From CAYPEL01 sp036479985 (GTDB taxonomy: Bacteria; Pseudomonadota; Gammaproteobacteria; DSM-19610): 64,000 nucleotides of DNA. The notes under the pieces are model-generated. The model saw nothing but the letters and a program-made list of their open reading frames with translations, ran no database searches and had not been told where the DNA came from. The translations under genes and the position numbers were made by a program. Shown piece by piece: positions 56,084 to 64,000 of the stretch. The stretch is from positions 1,798,001 to 1,862,000 of the forward strand of contig CBDDAF010000003.1 of the NCBI GenBank assembly GCA_965224815.1, read 5' to 3'. Each line of letters begins with the position of its first letter. Positions within the stretch are counted from its first letter, which is position 1.

Positions 56084-56728
56084 ATGCGAACGATAATGAC
56101 TGTCAATTCCAAAGGTGGTTGTGGTAAAACTACGTTAGCTACCAACCTTGCAAGTTTTTACGCAACTGAAGGTAAAAATGTTGTACTGGCTGATTTTGAT
56201 CCACAACAATCCAGTCTCGAATGGCTCGACCAGAGACCAGAAAATTATCCTGAAATTCTCGGACTGGATGCCGTGAAATCTGGCTTTCGAATTCCCCGCT
56301 CAACCGATGTCCTGATTATGGATGCACCGGCTGCAACTCACGGCAAAGAACTCGCCGACCTGGTCAAACGTGCAGACACACTTTTGATTCCGGTGTTGCC
56401 GTCACCTCTGGATATGCGTGCCGCAGCACACTTCATTGAAGAGCTGCTACTCAATGGCAAGGTTTCACGCAAACAAACCAAAGTGGCCGTAATCGCTAAT
56501 CGCGTTCGCGAATATACTCTTTCATATCAGGCACTTGAGGCATTTCTGTCCAGCATGAAAATTCCTTTTACAGCGGTACTTCGCGATACGCAAAATTACA
56601 TCCGTGCTGCAGAAAAAGGCCTGGGAATTTTTGAAATGGCACCTTCTTCCGTTTGGCAGGATCTGGAACAATGGGAAGAATTGACAGACTGGCTCAAGAG
56701 CCGGAGCAGTCTACCTAAAGCGGCTTAA
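56084..56728 (+). CDS. Orphan ParA/MinD-type ATPase
   Basis: 214 residues from the ATG at 56084, beginning MRTIMTVNSKGGCGKTT with a deviant Walker A (KGGxGKT). Switch I is in DFDPQQSSLEWL and Walker B in DVLIMDAPAA. It lacks the N-terminal HTH of plasmid ParAs, and no parB, minE or mcdB-like gene lies next to it. ParA-type ATPases position DNA or protein cargo; the cargo here is unknown. 103 bp after ubiD. Confidence 0.85.
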   Translation: MRTIMTVNSKGGCGKTTLATNLASFYATEGKNVVLADFDPQQSSLEWLDQRPENYPEILGLDAVKSGFRIPRSTDVLIMDAPAATHGKELADLVKRADTLLIPVLPSPLDMRAAAHFIEELLLNGKVSRKQTKVAVIANRVREYTLSYQALEAFLSSMKIPFTAVLRDTQNYIRAAEKGLGIFEMAPSSVWQDLEQWEELTDWLKSRSSLPKAA

Positions 56729-56737
56729 TTGCATGCA

Positions 56738-56763
56738 CTATTAGTCCTTTTTAGGGCTAATAG
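56738..56763 (+). terminator. Hairpin downstream of the parA-like gene
   Basis: CTATTAGTCCT pairs with AGGGCTAATAG (one G-T pair) around a TTTT loop, 9 bases after the stop. No T tract follows, so termination would be weak or Rho-dependent; it may simply protect the 3' end. Confidence 0.4.
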
Positions 56764-56956
56764 AGCTCAGCCAAGCCAATATTAAATATCGTGCTACTAG
56801 CGCATGGCGTTGGTAACTGCTTGATCAGTATGCTGTGGAATAAGCAACTGCCCTGAATGCCCCCCCCAACTGGCGATTAACGTAGAAGCCATCCGTTTAC
56901 CTGAAAGCAAAAATGAACGAGAATGATTCTCTTTACAATAATAACTGAGCATTAAA

Positions 56957-57997
56957 ATGTCGCACCAAATCCGGATTGAAACTACCGGACAAACATTCGT
57001 CATCAATCCTGGTGAAACCATCATTCAAGGCGCACAACGACAGGGCATCAGTCTCCCCTATGGTTGCCAGAATGGACAGTGTGGTTCATGTATCGGGACA
57101 TTGGTTGAAGGTAAGGTCACCTATCCGGATGGTGAACCTGAAGCACTCGCAGCATCCAGTGGCGATAGGCATACTGCGGTCTTCTGCCAGGCGGTGCCAG
57201 AGAGTGATCTTACTATCCGTATTCGGATTGCCGAAAATATTGATGCGCCACCTGTTGCAGAGATACCTTGCCGCGCTCAAAACCTGGAGCGGCTTTCACA
57301 CGATGTGATGCGGGTTCTACTGAAAATCCCTGAGAGTGAATCTTTTATTTTTCTTGCCGGACAATATATCGAGTTTATTCTCAAAGACGGTCGGCACCGC
57401 GCTTTTTCTATTGCCAATGCCCCGCATAACAATGAGTTCTTAGAACTGCATATTCGCTATATATCCGGCGGTTCATTTACTGGGCATGTATTCGATGATA
57501 TGCGCGACAAGGAAATGTTGCGGATGCAAGGCCCGTTAGGCTCATTCTATTTACGGGAAAACTCTGACCGGCCAATCATTATGATGGGTGGCGGTACCGG
57601 TTTTGCGCCTCTCAAAGGTATGCTGGAACATATGTTTCATGCCGGGATTACTCGTCCAGTACATTTATTCTGGGGCGCTCGCTCCAAACAGGATCTGTAC
57701 CTGCATGACTTACCCTTAAAGTGGCAAGAAGAACATGACCATTTCAAATACACGCCGGTGTTATCTCATCCCTTTCCAGAAGACCGATGGACGGCAGAAG
57801 CTTCACTGGTTACGGATGCTGTTGTCTCAACTTATTCCGATCTGAGCAGCTACGACATTTATATGAGTGGTGCTCCGGCAATGATTGATGCAGCCACCCC
57901 ACTATTTGTGAATCATCATGCCAATATGAATAGCATGTACTCGGATGCTTTTGAATTCGCCAAAGACGTACTGGATAAACTTGCTGCAAAAGGCTAG
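56957..57997 (+). CDS. [2Fe-2S] ferredoxin-NAD(P)H flavin reductase (CDP-glucoseen reductase-like)
   Basis: 346 residues. An N-terminal plant-type [2Fe-2S] domain has ligands C37, C42, C45 and C77 (CQNGQCGSC). An FAD domain follows with HRAFSIANAP, then an NAD domain with MGGGTGFAPLKGMLEHM. It resembles electron-transfer components of oxygenases and the so-called CDP-6-deoxy-delta-3,4-glucoseen reductases, a name often applied by similarity. It is often seen near ubiD. The electron acceptor is unknown. Confidence 0.88.
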   Translation: MSHQIRIETTGQTFVINPGETIIQGAQRQGISLPYGCQNGQCGSCIGTLVEGKVTYPDGEPEALAASSGDRHTAVFCQAVPESDLTIRIRIAENIDAPPVAEIPCRAQNLERLSHDVMRVLLKIPESESFIFLAGQYIEFILKDGRHRAFSIANAPHNNEFLELHIRYISGGSFTGHVFDDMRDKEMLRMQGPLGSFYLRENSDRPIIMMGGGTGFAPLKGMLEHMFHAGITRPVHLFWGARSKQDLYLHDLPLKWQEEHDHFKYTPVLSHPFPEDRWTAEASLVTDAVVSTYSDLSSYDIYMSGAPAMIDAATPLFVNHHANMNSMYSDAFEFAKDVLDKLAAKG

Positions 57998-58010
57998 GGC
58001 ACCAACAGAT

Positions 58011-59267
58011 CTATTTTGATGCTGACTTTATATTTGAAGCTTCCTGCTTCGAATCATCAGTTATAGCAATCGCTGCTTTAACCGCAGGCTTTCCACTCTT
58101 ATCTGCCAGCATATTCAGACCATGTCGATAGGCTGCCATCGCCAGTGGGGCATCCTCATTTTTTTCACACAACAACCCTAACAGTTGATAGCTTTCTGGC
58201 GTGGCTTCCTGCCCGATACTGGCTTCGACGTAACTTTTTGCTTTACCCCAGAGTTCATTACGCATGCTGAGTCTGGCTGCACTTAATAACAGCTGACTAT
58301 CGTTCGGGTACTGCTGTAACCAGGCTTCTACGGTTTCAAGTTGTTTTACCGCATCTCCATCGCGCAAATTGCCATATAGATAAGCCAGGTGCTTATCCCA
58401 ATTGCGTGCCGTTGCATCTTTAATCAGCACCTCTGCGGCATCATCGGCGTGCAAATCAAGCAAATGACCGGCATAAACTGAAACTAGTTCAGTATCCTGC
58501 TGGTATTGCCGCGGCAATTCCTGCCAAAGTTGCTGTAACGCAGGCAGGTCACGCTCCTTTGCCGCTGTCAGTAATAATTTCCGGTGCACCTTTAAAGTGA
58601 TCGCTTGCAAAGCATCCTGCGTCAACACTTTTCTGCGTTTGATATCAGGCAGTAACTGTTTGAGTCTCGGCCAGTCACCACTTTGTTGATAAATATTCAG
58701 AAGGTACTTAATGATCTGGGAATGATCCGGATATTGTTTGCGTAAACTATCCAGCGTAGTTAATGCTGTTGCATATTGGCCTTGCGCCATTTGCAATTCT
58801 GCCCGGGATAAATTAATCGCCAGCCCGGCTTTAGGCAGCATTTTCTGGGCAAGGTCAAGATATTCGTCGCGCCGCTCTATGGCACCTTGTTGTTGTGCAG
58901 CACGCGCAGCGGCCAGATAAGTGATCAGGGGATTGTCTGTATTTTCAGTCAACCGCCTGAGCGTCTTTTCTGCCGTATGTGGGTTTCCTTCCACCAGCTC
59001 CATCATTCCAAGGTCGAGGTGTTTACGGTCTCGTTCGCGTTTTTGCTGCAAGTTCCACGCTTGTACGCGCTGCGGCACCCGAAACACGCTCAATAGAAAT
59101 CTCAACACAAAATAAGCCGCCAGCAAACCACACATCAACGTCAGCAAGGTTGTTTCTACACTGTATTTCCCGTATCCCAACAGTACATAACCTGGATCAG
59201 GCAATGCCACCAGACCTACCAGCACAGAACCTGCCAGCGCCAGCAGCGCATAAATCAGCCACTTCAT
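58011..59267 (-). CDS. hemY: HemY membrane protein (TPR-containing)
   Basis: 418 residues: two N-terminal membrane helices (LIYALLALAGSVLVGLVALPDPGYVLL and TLLTLMCGLLAAYFVLRFLL), then TPR-like helical repeats. It belongs to the enterobacterial HemY family, distinct from protoporphyrinogen oxidase HemY of Bacillus. Last gene of hemCDXY; linked to haem synthesis by location only. Overlaps hemX by four bases. Confidence 0.93.
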   Translation of the reverse strand: MKWLIYALLALAGSVLVGLVALPDPGYVLLGYGKYSVETTLLTLMCGLLAAYFVLRFLLSVFRVPQRVQAWNLQQKRERDRKHLDLGMMELVEGNPHTAEKTLRRLTENTDNPLITYLAAARAAQQQGAIERRDEYLDLAQKMLPKAGLAINLSRAELQMAQGQYATALTTLDSLRKQYPDHSQIIKYLLNIYQQSGDWPRLKQLLPDIKRRKVLTQDALQAITLKVHRKLLLTAAKERDLPALQQLWQELPRQYQQDTELVSVYAGHLLDLHADDAAEVLIKDATARNWDKHLAYLYGNLRDGDAVKQLETVEAWLQQYPNDSQLLLSAARLSMRNELWGKAKSYVEASIGQEATPESYQLLGLLCEKNEDAPLAMAAYRHGLNMLADKSGKPAVKAAIAITDDSKQEASNIKSASK

Positions 59268-60568
59268 GGATTCTGACCGTTTGATTGATCAGGCGTCGGC
59301 ACAACAACCTCTGGAACGGCAGTCTCTTTCGGGGCATCATTTGATGCGCTGACTCTGGCTGACAATTCCAGATGTTTTCGCAGCAGCTGTAAAGATTTTG
59401 AAATATCGGGCATCACCGGATGAACCTGCACTGATCCAAGCTCATTTAATTGTTCAAGCATGGCTTGCACATCACTTTCATCTATTGCAAAGAACTTATT
59501 GATCCAGGTTTTCGCAGTATCCAGTGATTGCTGATAGAACACAGCATCTTCACGTAACAATGCCAGTCTTGCTGACTCAATCTGCAAACGCAGATTCTGG
59601 CGCAGGAACGTTTCGCTGCCAGGCTGGATCATGGGATGCACCGGTTGATCATGTTGCCGAATGGTGACCAATTTACGTAAGCTTTCACCAACCTGACCTG
59701 GAATTTTCTTCCAGTCCTCCCATGATTGCCAGTCAAGACCAGGTGGCTTGGTTGAAGCTTTATCTTCTGCTTGCGCAGCATCGGCTTCACCTTCTTTTGC
59801 CAGTGCTTTATAAACCTGTCCACTGATTGGCAAACCATCAAGCCGTGAGAGCACGGTCGCCAGGCTGGCCGCAAGCCCTTCACGATCAATCACCGGGACG
59901 CGTTTTAAAAGTCCGCGCTCATCAGCAATTTGTTGACGTATGGATGCCAGGCCAGGATCAGATAATTCAAGCAACCGCTGGTCTGCATTTTCAAGTGCAA
60001 CCAGTGCTGTTTTAACATCCCGCTGCAAATGCGTGCGTTCACTGGCAACACGCAGCAAATACTCGACCTCGGCCAGTGTCCAGTCCTGGGTACTGCGTCC
60101 AATCAGGGCATTCAACTTGCTGATCCGGTCACTCTGGCTGCGTTGATTTTCCTTCAATTGTTCAACTTTATCGTTTATTACATCACGCTTTTTTTCTGCA
60201 GTTGCCTTGAGATCGTCAAAACCACTTTTTACCTGGCCAATAGTGGTATCCACCGCCTGTAGCTTGGTATCAACCCGCGTCGCCACCGAATCTTGCCCCT
60301 GCAAGGATTGCTGTTGCTGGTTCCAGAAGAAAAATGCTGCAACACCCAATGCAATTGAAGCTGCCAGTGACAGCAGGGATAGCCAGAACGGTGCACTGCT
60401 ATTACCCCTATTACCTGGCTGAGGTTTTTTTTCAGGAACTGGTTTTGAAGGTGGAGGCACAGGTTTTTTCTTAACCGCTGCTTGCTTCACTACCGGTGGT
60501 GGTGTGCTACCCGTATCCTTGACCATGGCTTTTTTTGGTACGGGTGTCTTATCTTTGGATTCGCTCAT
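59264..60568 (-). CDS. hemX: HemX family membrane protein
   Basis: 434 residues. A Pro/Lys-rich cytosolic N-terminus precedes a single membrane helix (APFWLSLLSLAASIALGVAAFFFW) and a large coiled-coil periplasmic part (LKATAEKKRDVINDKVEQLKENQRS). This HemX is often labelled uroporphyrinogen-III methyltransferase but has no such catalytic motifs. Role unknown; part of hemCDXY. Confidence 0.93.
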   Translation of the reverse strand: MSESKDKTPVPKKAMVKDTGSTPPPVVKQAAVKKKPVPPPSKPVPEKKPQPGNRGNSSAPFWLSLLSLAASIALGVAAFFFWNQQQQSLQGQDSVATRVDTKLQAVDTTIGQVKSGFDDLKATAEKKRDVINDKVEQLKENQRSQSDRISKLNALIGRSTQDWTLAEVEYLLRVASERTHLQRDVKTALVALENADQRLLELSDPGLASIRQQIADERGLLKRVPVIDREGLAASLATVLSRLDGLPISGQVYKALAKEGEADAAQAEDKASTKPPGLDWQSWEDWKKIPGQVGESLRKLVTIRQHDQPVHPMIQPGSETFLRQNLRLQIESARLALLREDAVFYQQSLDTAKTWINKFFAIDESDVQAMLEQLNELGSVQVHPVMPDISKSLQLLRKHLELSARVSASNDAPKETAVPEVVVPTPDQSNGQNP

Positions 60569-60592
60569 TTTCCTGCGTCTATCCTGATTAGT

Positions 60593-61405
60593 TTAGGTAT
60601 CTGTTTGTGGCCGATAGCGATGTTGCCAGTCAAGCAGCGCTGCAAGCACTGCACCATCCGTTGCATTTTCTGCAACCAGCGGTGGTTTTACAAATCCGGC
60701 CTGTTTTGCAATATCAACAAGTCGTTGGCTAACAACCAGCAACTGCACCTTGAGCAAATCAGCCAGTGACTGCCCGGAGAATAATTCCAATAAATTATTA
60801 AGGCTTTCTGCACTATTAATCAGGGCAACATCGGTATGGGTTATTTTGCCTAAATCATCAGGATTATGCGAATCCATGGCCGGTTTGGCACGCCGGTAAC
60901 ATTCTACATAATCTACACTGGCACCTCTGGCTCGCAGTGTATTTGCCAGCTTTTCACGGCCACTGTTGCCACGAAAGATGACCACCCGTAAACCGGCAAC
61001 CTGTTGCATTACCGGCAAATTTAATAAACCTTCACTATCAAACTGTACCTCGGGGCAGGCATCTGCTTTTAGTCCAAAAGTTTTCAGCGCGGCGGCTGAA
61101 CTCTTGCCAATCACAGCAATACGGCTTTTCTCAGGCCATTTGCGCCTTTCAAGTATGGCTGGTATAGCTCGCTGTATAGCATTAACGCTGACAAAAATTA
61201 CCCAGTCATACGACTCCAATTGTTCTACGCACTGTGTCAACTCGGCAGGGTTATCCGGATCAAGAATTTCCAGCAACGGAAATTTAACGACATCTGCGCC
61301 ATACCCGGTTAAAAGCTGACATAGCGATTCAGCCTGGTGTGTTGGACGCGTCACCAACACATTCAATGCCTGTAATTGATTTGCCTCAGTCAGTCGACCC
61401 AGCAT
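60593..61405 (-). CDS. hemD: Uroporphyrinogen-III synthase HemD
   Basis: Closes hydroxymethylbilane into uroporphyrinogen III with inversion of ring D. 270 residues from the ATG at 61405, which has GAGG upstream and overlaps the hemC end by 20 bp; a much longer reading frame is only the shadow of hemC. Family features include NVLVTRPTHQAESL and VIFVSVNAIQRAI with the C-terminal VVSQRLVDIAKQAGF. Confidence 0.94.
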   Translation of the reverse strand: MLGRLTEANQLQALNVLVTRPTHQAESLCQLLTGYGADVVKFPLLEILDPDNPAELTQCVEQLESYDWVIFVSVNAIQRAIPAILERRKWPEKSRIAVIGKSSAAALKTFGLKADACPEVQFDSEGLLNLPVMQQVAGLRVVIFRGNSGREKLANTLRARGASVDYVECYRRAKPAMDSHNPDDLGKITHTDVALINSAESLNNLLELFSGQSLADLLKVQLLVVSQRLVDIAKQAGFVKPPLVAENATDGAVLAALLDWQHRYRPQTDT

Positions 61406-62327
61406 GATAAACCTCGTCGAGAATTTCACGCGCACCGCGGGACAAAAGATCATCCGCCAAAACCTGGCCCAGTTCTTCTGCATCCTCCGGCCGACCACTG
61501 ACAACTCCCTGCACCATAGTACTGCCATCTGGATTCCCCACCAGTCCCCGCAACACGATGACGCCATGTTCCAGTTCGGCATAACCACCAATCGGTACCT
61601 GGCAACCCCCCATCAGACGCTGATTAAATGCACGTTCTGCACGCAATCTGATCGCAGTGTGTGAATCGTTCAGTTCATTAATATAAGTCAACACACGCTC
61701 ATCATGCATGCGGCACTCGATACCGATGGCTCCTTGCCCAATGGCTGGCAGCAAAACATCTGTCCCTAATATTTGGGTAATACGTGCCTTCCAACCCATG
61801 CGTTTCATCCCTGCGCTGGCCAGCAAAATCGCATCATACTCACCATCGTCCAGTTTTTTTAAACGCGTGTTTACATTACCCCGCAAATCGATAATTTCCA
61901 GATCCTTGCGTAGTGCACGTAACTGGCATTGCCGGCGCAGGCTTGAAGTGCCTACCCGAGCCGCCACCGGTAACGCTTCAAGTGACTGATAAAGATTGGA
62001 TATAAATGCATCCCGCGGATCTTCCCTGGGCAGGATGGAGGCTATCTCCAATCCATCAGGGAAGTCCACGGGGACATCTTTCATGGAATGTACGGCCAGG
62101 TCTGCGCGTCCTTCCAGCAGACCGAGCTCGAGTTCCTTAACGAACAGACCCTTGCCACCGATCTTGGCCAGTGGGGTATCAAGAATTTTGTCGCCCTGGG
62201 TTGTCATCGTCACCAGTTCGACAATCAGTTCTGGATGCCGGGCGAGCAGGGCATCACGCACATGATTGGCCTGCCAAAGGGCTAACGGGCTTTTTCGGGT
62301 TGCTATACGCAACAAGTTTTCAGTCAT
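61386..62327 (-). CDS. hemC: Porphobilinogen deaminase HemC
   Basis: Builds hydroxymethylbilane from four porphobilinogens. 313 residues. It has LRIATRKSPLALWQAN, catalytic Asp in VHSMKDVPV, RRQCQLRALRKDLEI and the dipyrromethane cofactor cysteine in LMGGCQVPIGGYAEL. First gene of hemCDXY. Confidence 0.97.
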   Translation of the reverse strand: MTENLLRIATRKSPLALWQANHVRDALLARHPELIVELVTMTTQGDKILDTPLAKIGGKGLFVKELELGLLEGRADLAVHSMKDVPVDFPDGLEIASILPREDPRDAFISNLYQSLEALPVAARVGTSSLRRQCQLRALRKDLEIIDLRGNVNTRLKKLDDGEYDAILLASAGMKRMGWKARITQILGTDVLLPAIGQGAIGIECRMHDERVLTYINELNDSHTAIRLRAERAFNQRLMGGCQVPIGGYAELEHGVIVLRGLVGNPDGSTMVQGVVSGRPEDAEELGQVLADDLLSRGAREILDEVYHAGSTD

Positions 62328-62399
62328 TTTGAAACCATTTGTGATGTCATGCGGTCATTATACAGGCCCGGATAACGGGCGGGGTGGGAGTATTATTGA

Positions 62400-62906
62400 A
62401 TGAACCTTCAGCTATGCAAATGGGGACTACTCATGAGCAGTCTAGTCATGTCAGCCGCCAGGGCGGGCGTACTTAGCCCGGCTGAAGTACCACTATTGCA
62501 CAATCTGGAAGCAGCCATATCTGAAATGAATCAAGGCTGCAGGCCATTATTACTGGAATTTTCTGCGGAATACTGCGAGTACTGCGATTTGCTAGAAGAA
62601 AATATATTAAAACCCATACGCCGGAATCGGGATTACGATAAGCGTGTCGTGATGCGTAAAGTGATGCTGGGCAATACAACTTCTATTAACGGCTTTAACG
62701 GCAAACCTACCAGCGCCGACAAACTTGCTAACCGTTACAACATCATGGTTACACCCACCCTGATATTCGTCGACACACAGGGCAAAGAAATTGCGGAGCG
62801 TATGGTGGGGGTCACTACGCTGGATTTTTATGGCGGCTATCTGGATGACGCACTGGATGTAGCCAAACTAAAACGGGAAAAACAGGGTAACTGTCAACAA
62901 CTCTGA
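62400..62906 (+). CDS. Exported thioredoxin-fold protein (SoxW-like)
   Basis: 168 residues with a signal peptide (LLMSSLVMSAARAG). The thioredoxin fold has a CEYC redox pair (C59, C62) in LEFSAEYCEYCDLLEEN and the cis-Pro loop VTPTLIFVD. Resembles SoxW and other periplasmic reductants. Divergent from hemC; a role in cytochrome c or sulfur redox upkeep is possible but unproven. Confidence 0.85.
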   Translation: MNLQLCKWGLLMSSLVMSAARAGVLSPAEVPLLHNLEAAISEMNQGCRPLLLEFSAEYCEYCDLLEENILKPIRRNRDYDKRVVMRKVMLGNTTSINGFNGKPTSADKLANRYNIMVTPTLIFVDTQGKEIAERMVGVTTLDFYGGYLDDALDVAKLKREKQGNCQQL

Positions 62907-62922
62907 TTTATTAGCGAGAATC

Positions 62923-62985
62923 TGTAGGAGCGGCTTCAGCCGCGATGGACACTGTAAACCTTTCGCGGCTGAAGCCGCTCCTACA
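62923..62985. repeat. REP-type inverted pair (copy 3)
   Basis: Two inverted units with GTAGGAGCGGCTTCAGCCGCGA on each side and a spacer TGGACACTGTAAACCTT; both inner stems are intact. Lies between the thioredoxin-like gene and the convergent algR end. Confidence 0.85.
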
Positions 62986-63038
62986 ATAGTTGCACGATCC
63001 ACTATGACAAGATGCACGACACCTCAGCGCTTCCCTGA

Positions 63039-63815
63039 CTATACTAACTCAGTATCGCTATAGCTCTTGCGCTTTTCCTTGCTTTGACCGGATTTTACAA
63101 GCCGTCTTATTTCAGGCAATAAGCGGCGGCTAACCTCGAGCCGGTCATCAATATCGGCAATTACGACGAAGGCATGACCTTCAACATTTTTTTCCAAGCC
63201 GCATAATGCAGTATTTGCTACCAGTGCATTGCGGTGTATACGGATAAAATTGCCTGGAAATTCTTCTTCGAGTGCTTTGAGTGATTCCTCAATCAACACC
63301 TGCTTATCTCTGGTTCGTACCGTGACATATTTTTGATCGGCCTGCAGATAGAGTACATCTTCAATCGGGATTAGCTGTAGATCACCGCGTACATTTGCAC
63401 ATAGATGGGTTCTGGTATTTGATTCGTCTGTAGCTACCAGTTCTTTTAGTTGTACCGTTGTTAGACGTTGCGCCTTTTCCAACGCCAGGGTCAGGCGCTG
63501 CCGATCAATGGGTTTGAGCAGGTAATCAATCGCATTGGCTTCAAAAGCTTCAAGGGCATGATCACCATAGGCGGTGGTAAAAATGACCGCCGGGGCAGGG
63601 TCAAGATTGCTTAGATGGCGCGCCACTTCCAGGCCATCCATACCCGGCATGCGAATATCCAGTAGTACTGTTTCCGCTGCAACATGATCAGCAAGCATCA
63701 AGGCTTCCTTACCATTGGCTGCCTCACCACCAATCTCTACAAAATCCAGCTCTTTCAGCAGTCGCACCAGCCGTTGCCGGGCCAGTGGCTCATCGTCAAC
63801 AATGATGCATTTCAT
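63039..63815 (-). CDS. algR: LytTR-family response regulator AlgR
   Basis: 258 residues. The receiver domain starts MKCIIVDDEPLARQRL with phospho-acceptor D53 in LLDIRMPGMDG; a LytTR DNA-binding domain (LIPIEDVLYLQADQKYVTVRT, FIRIHRNALVAN) follows. AlgR regulates alginate, pili and virulence in Pseudomonas; targets here are unknown. Its ATG overlaps the stop of the sensor gene (ATGA). The hemC neighbour matches the Pseudomonas arrangement. Confidence 0.92.
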   Translation of the reverse strand: MKCIIVDDEPLARQRLVRLLKELDFVEIGGEAANGKEALMLADHVAAETVLLDIRMPGMDGLEVARHLSNLDPAPAVIFTTAYGDHALEAFEANAIDYLLKPIDRQRLTLALEKAQRLTTVQLKELVATDESNTRTHLCANVRGDLQLIPIEDVLYLQADQKYVTVRTRDKQVLIEESLKALEEEFPGNFIRIHRNALVANTALCGLEKNVEGHAFVVIADIDDRLEVSRRLLPEIRRLVKSGQSKEKRKSYSDTELV

Positions 63816-64000
63816 CGCGCATTCTCCCGCGGGAAAAACATCGTTGTTTCGTATTCATCATCTAACTCACGCAAGGCCACACCGGTCTGGCTGCCAAATA
63901 CCAGTTGCAGGCGCAAGCGGATATTATTCAGTGCAATCTGATTACCTTTATGATTTCGCGCACTACCCGTTTTTGGCTTTGGATTACGTACGGTAATTCG
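63812..64000 (-). CDS. algZ: Sensor histidine kinase AlgZ (FimS), C-terminal part
   Basis: The last 62 codons run to the window edge and read RITVRNPKPKTG then HKGNQIALNNIRLRLQLVFG and end FFPREN. GNQIALNNIRLRL is the end of the HATPase domain of LytS/AlgZ-type kinases (the G-x-G-L-x-N-type box is replaced as usual in this group). Partial: the membrane and phospho-histidine regions lie outside. Confidence 0.88.
   Translation of the reverse strand, partial: RITVRNPKPKTGSARNHKGNQIALNNIRLRLQLVFGSQTGVALRELDDEYETTMFFPRENAR

Noticed and set aside
59264..60568. HemX as uroporphyrinogen-III C-methyltransferase
   Set aside because: It is a single-helix coiled-coil protein with no methyltransferase motif; the name is a long-standing annotation carry-over.
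61406..61591. N-terminal extension of HemD by 62 codons
   Set aside because: It lies entirely inside hemC in another frame and has no HemD similarity; the ATG at 61405 has a ribosome site and the family N-terminus.

Overview
The window is a chromosomal segment of a gammaproteobacterium. Evidence for this is the yqeY-dnaG-rpoD-tRNA order, the hisBHAFIE-tatABC run, def-fmt-rsmB-DUF4390-ntrYX-trkAH facing lysM-dprA-smg-topA-tsaC-hemF, and hemCDXY beside an algZR-type two-component pair. Base composition is moderate, roughly half G+C by eye, with AT-rich islands around 5.2-5.5 kb and 30.3-30.5 kb. Two sets of sulfur-transfer proteins (a DsrE2-type protein with a cytoplasmic rhodanese, and an exported rhodanese) hint at a relative of the sulfur-oxidising lineages. 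The species cannot be named from sequence alone.

Layout. 1-4.05 kb: end of yqeY, dnaG, rpoD, a CAU tRNA. 4.09-6.35 kb: a small accessory island with a Fic enzyme, a 38-codon relic of a type I restriction methylase (hsdM) and a CAP-domain lipoprotein. 6.6-9.4 kb: a tandem UspA protein and an exported DUF255 protein. 9.4-14.4 kb: tatCBA and hisEIFAHB on the minus strand. 14.7-18.1 kb: DUF5062, an ankyrin/TPR lipoprotein, a LysM protein and an exported rhodanese, which look like one unit. 18.4-28.5 kb: an oxygen-response block with fnr, hemN, a patatin, ompW and ccoNOQPGH plus a small membrane protein. 28.5-30.7 kb: dtd, dsrE2, rhodanese and a small unknown. 30.7-40.6 kb: trkH, trkA, ntrX, ntrY, DUF4390, rsmB, fmt, def. 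40.8-47.7 kb: lysM, dprA, smg, topA, tsaC, hemF, rubredoxin. 47.7-48.0 kb: a candidate structured RNA rich in GGA motifs, minus strand. 48.4-52.6 kb: hemB, DUF47, pit, aroE, hopJ-like. 52.6-58 kb: small membrane protein, gor, ubiD, an orphan ParA and a [2Fe-2S] flavin reductase. 58-64 kb: hemY, hemX, hemD, hemC, an exported thioredoxin-like protein, algR and the end of algZ.

How it fits together. A canonical FNR (four cluster cysteines present) lies beside FNR-type boxes (TTGAT-N4-ATCAA) upstream of the usp gene, hemN and ompW. The ompW box may also serve the cbb3 oxidase operon through an intervening hairpin. Seven haem-biosynthesis genes (hemN, hemF, hemB, hemC, hemD, hemX, hemY) are spread through the window, matching a facultative or microaerobic respiratory life.

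Most worth a second look: (1) an NtrX whose sigma-54 activator domain lacks the GAFTGA loop and the Walker B acidic pair; (2) a CsrB/RsmZ-like candidate RNA; (3) a 9-bp operator motif repeated with two-helical-turn spacing upstream of fic, next to the hsdM relic; (4) the exported rhodanese-LysM-ankyrin/TPR unit, in which two proteins share a homologous linker segment; (5) three REP-type inverted repeat pairs.
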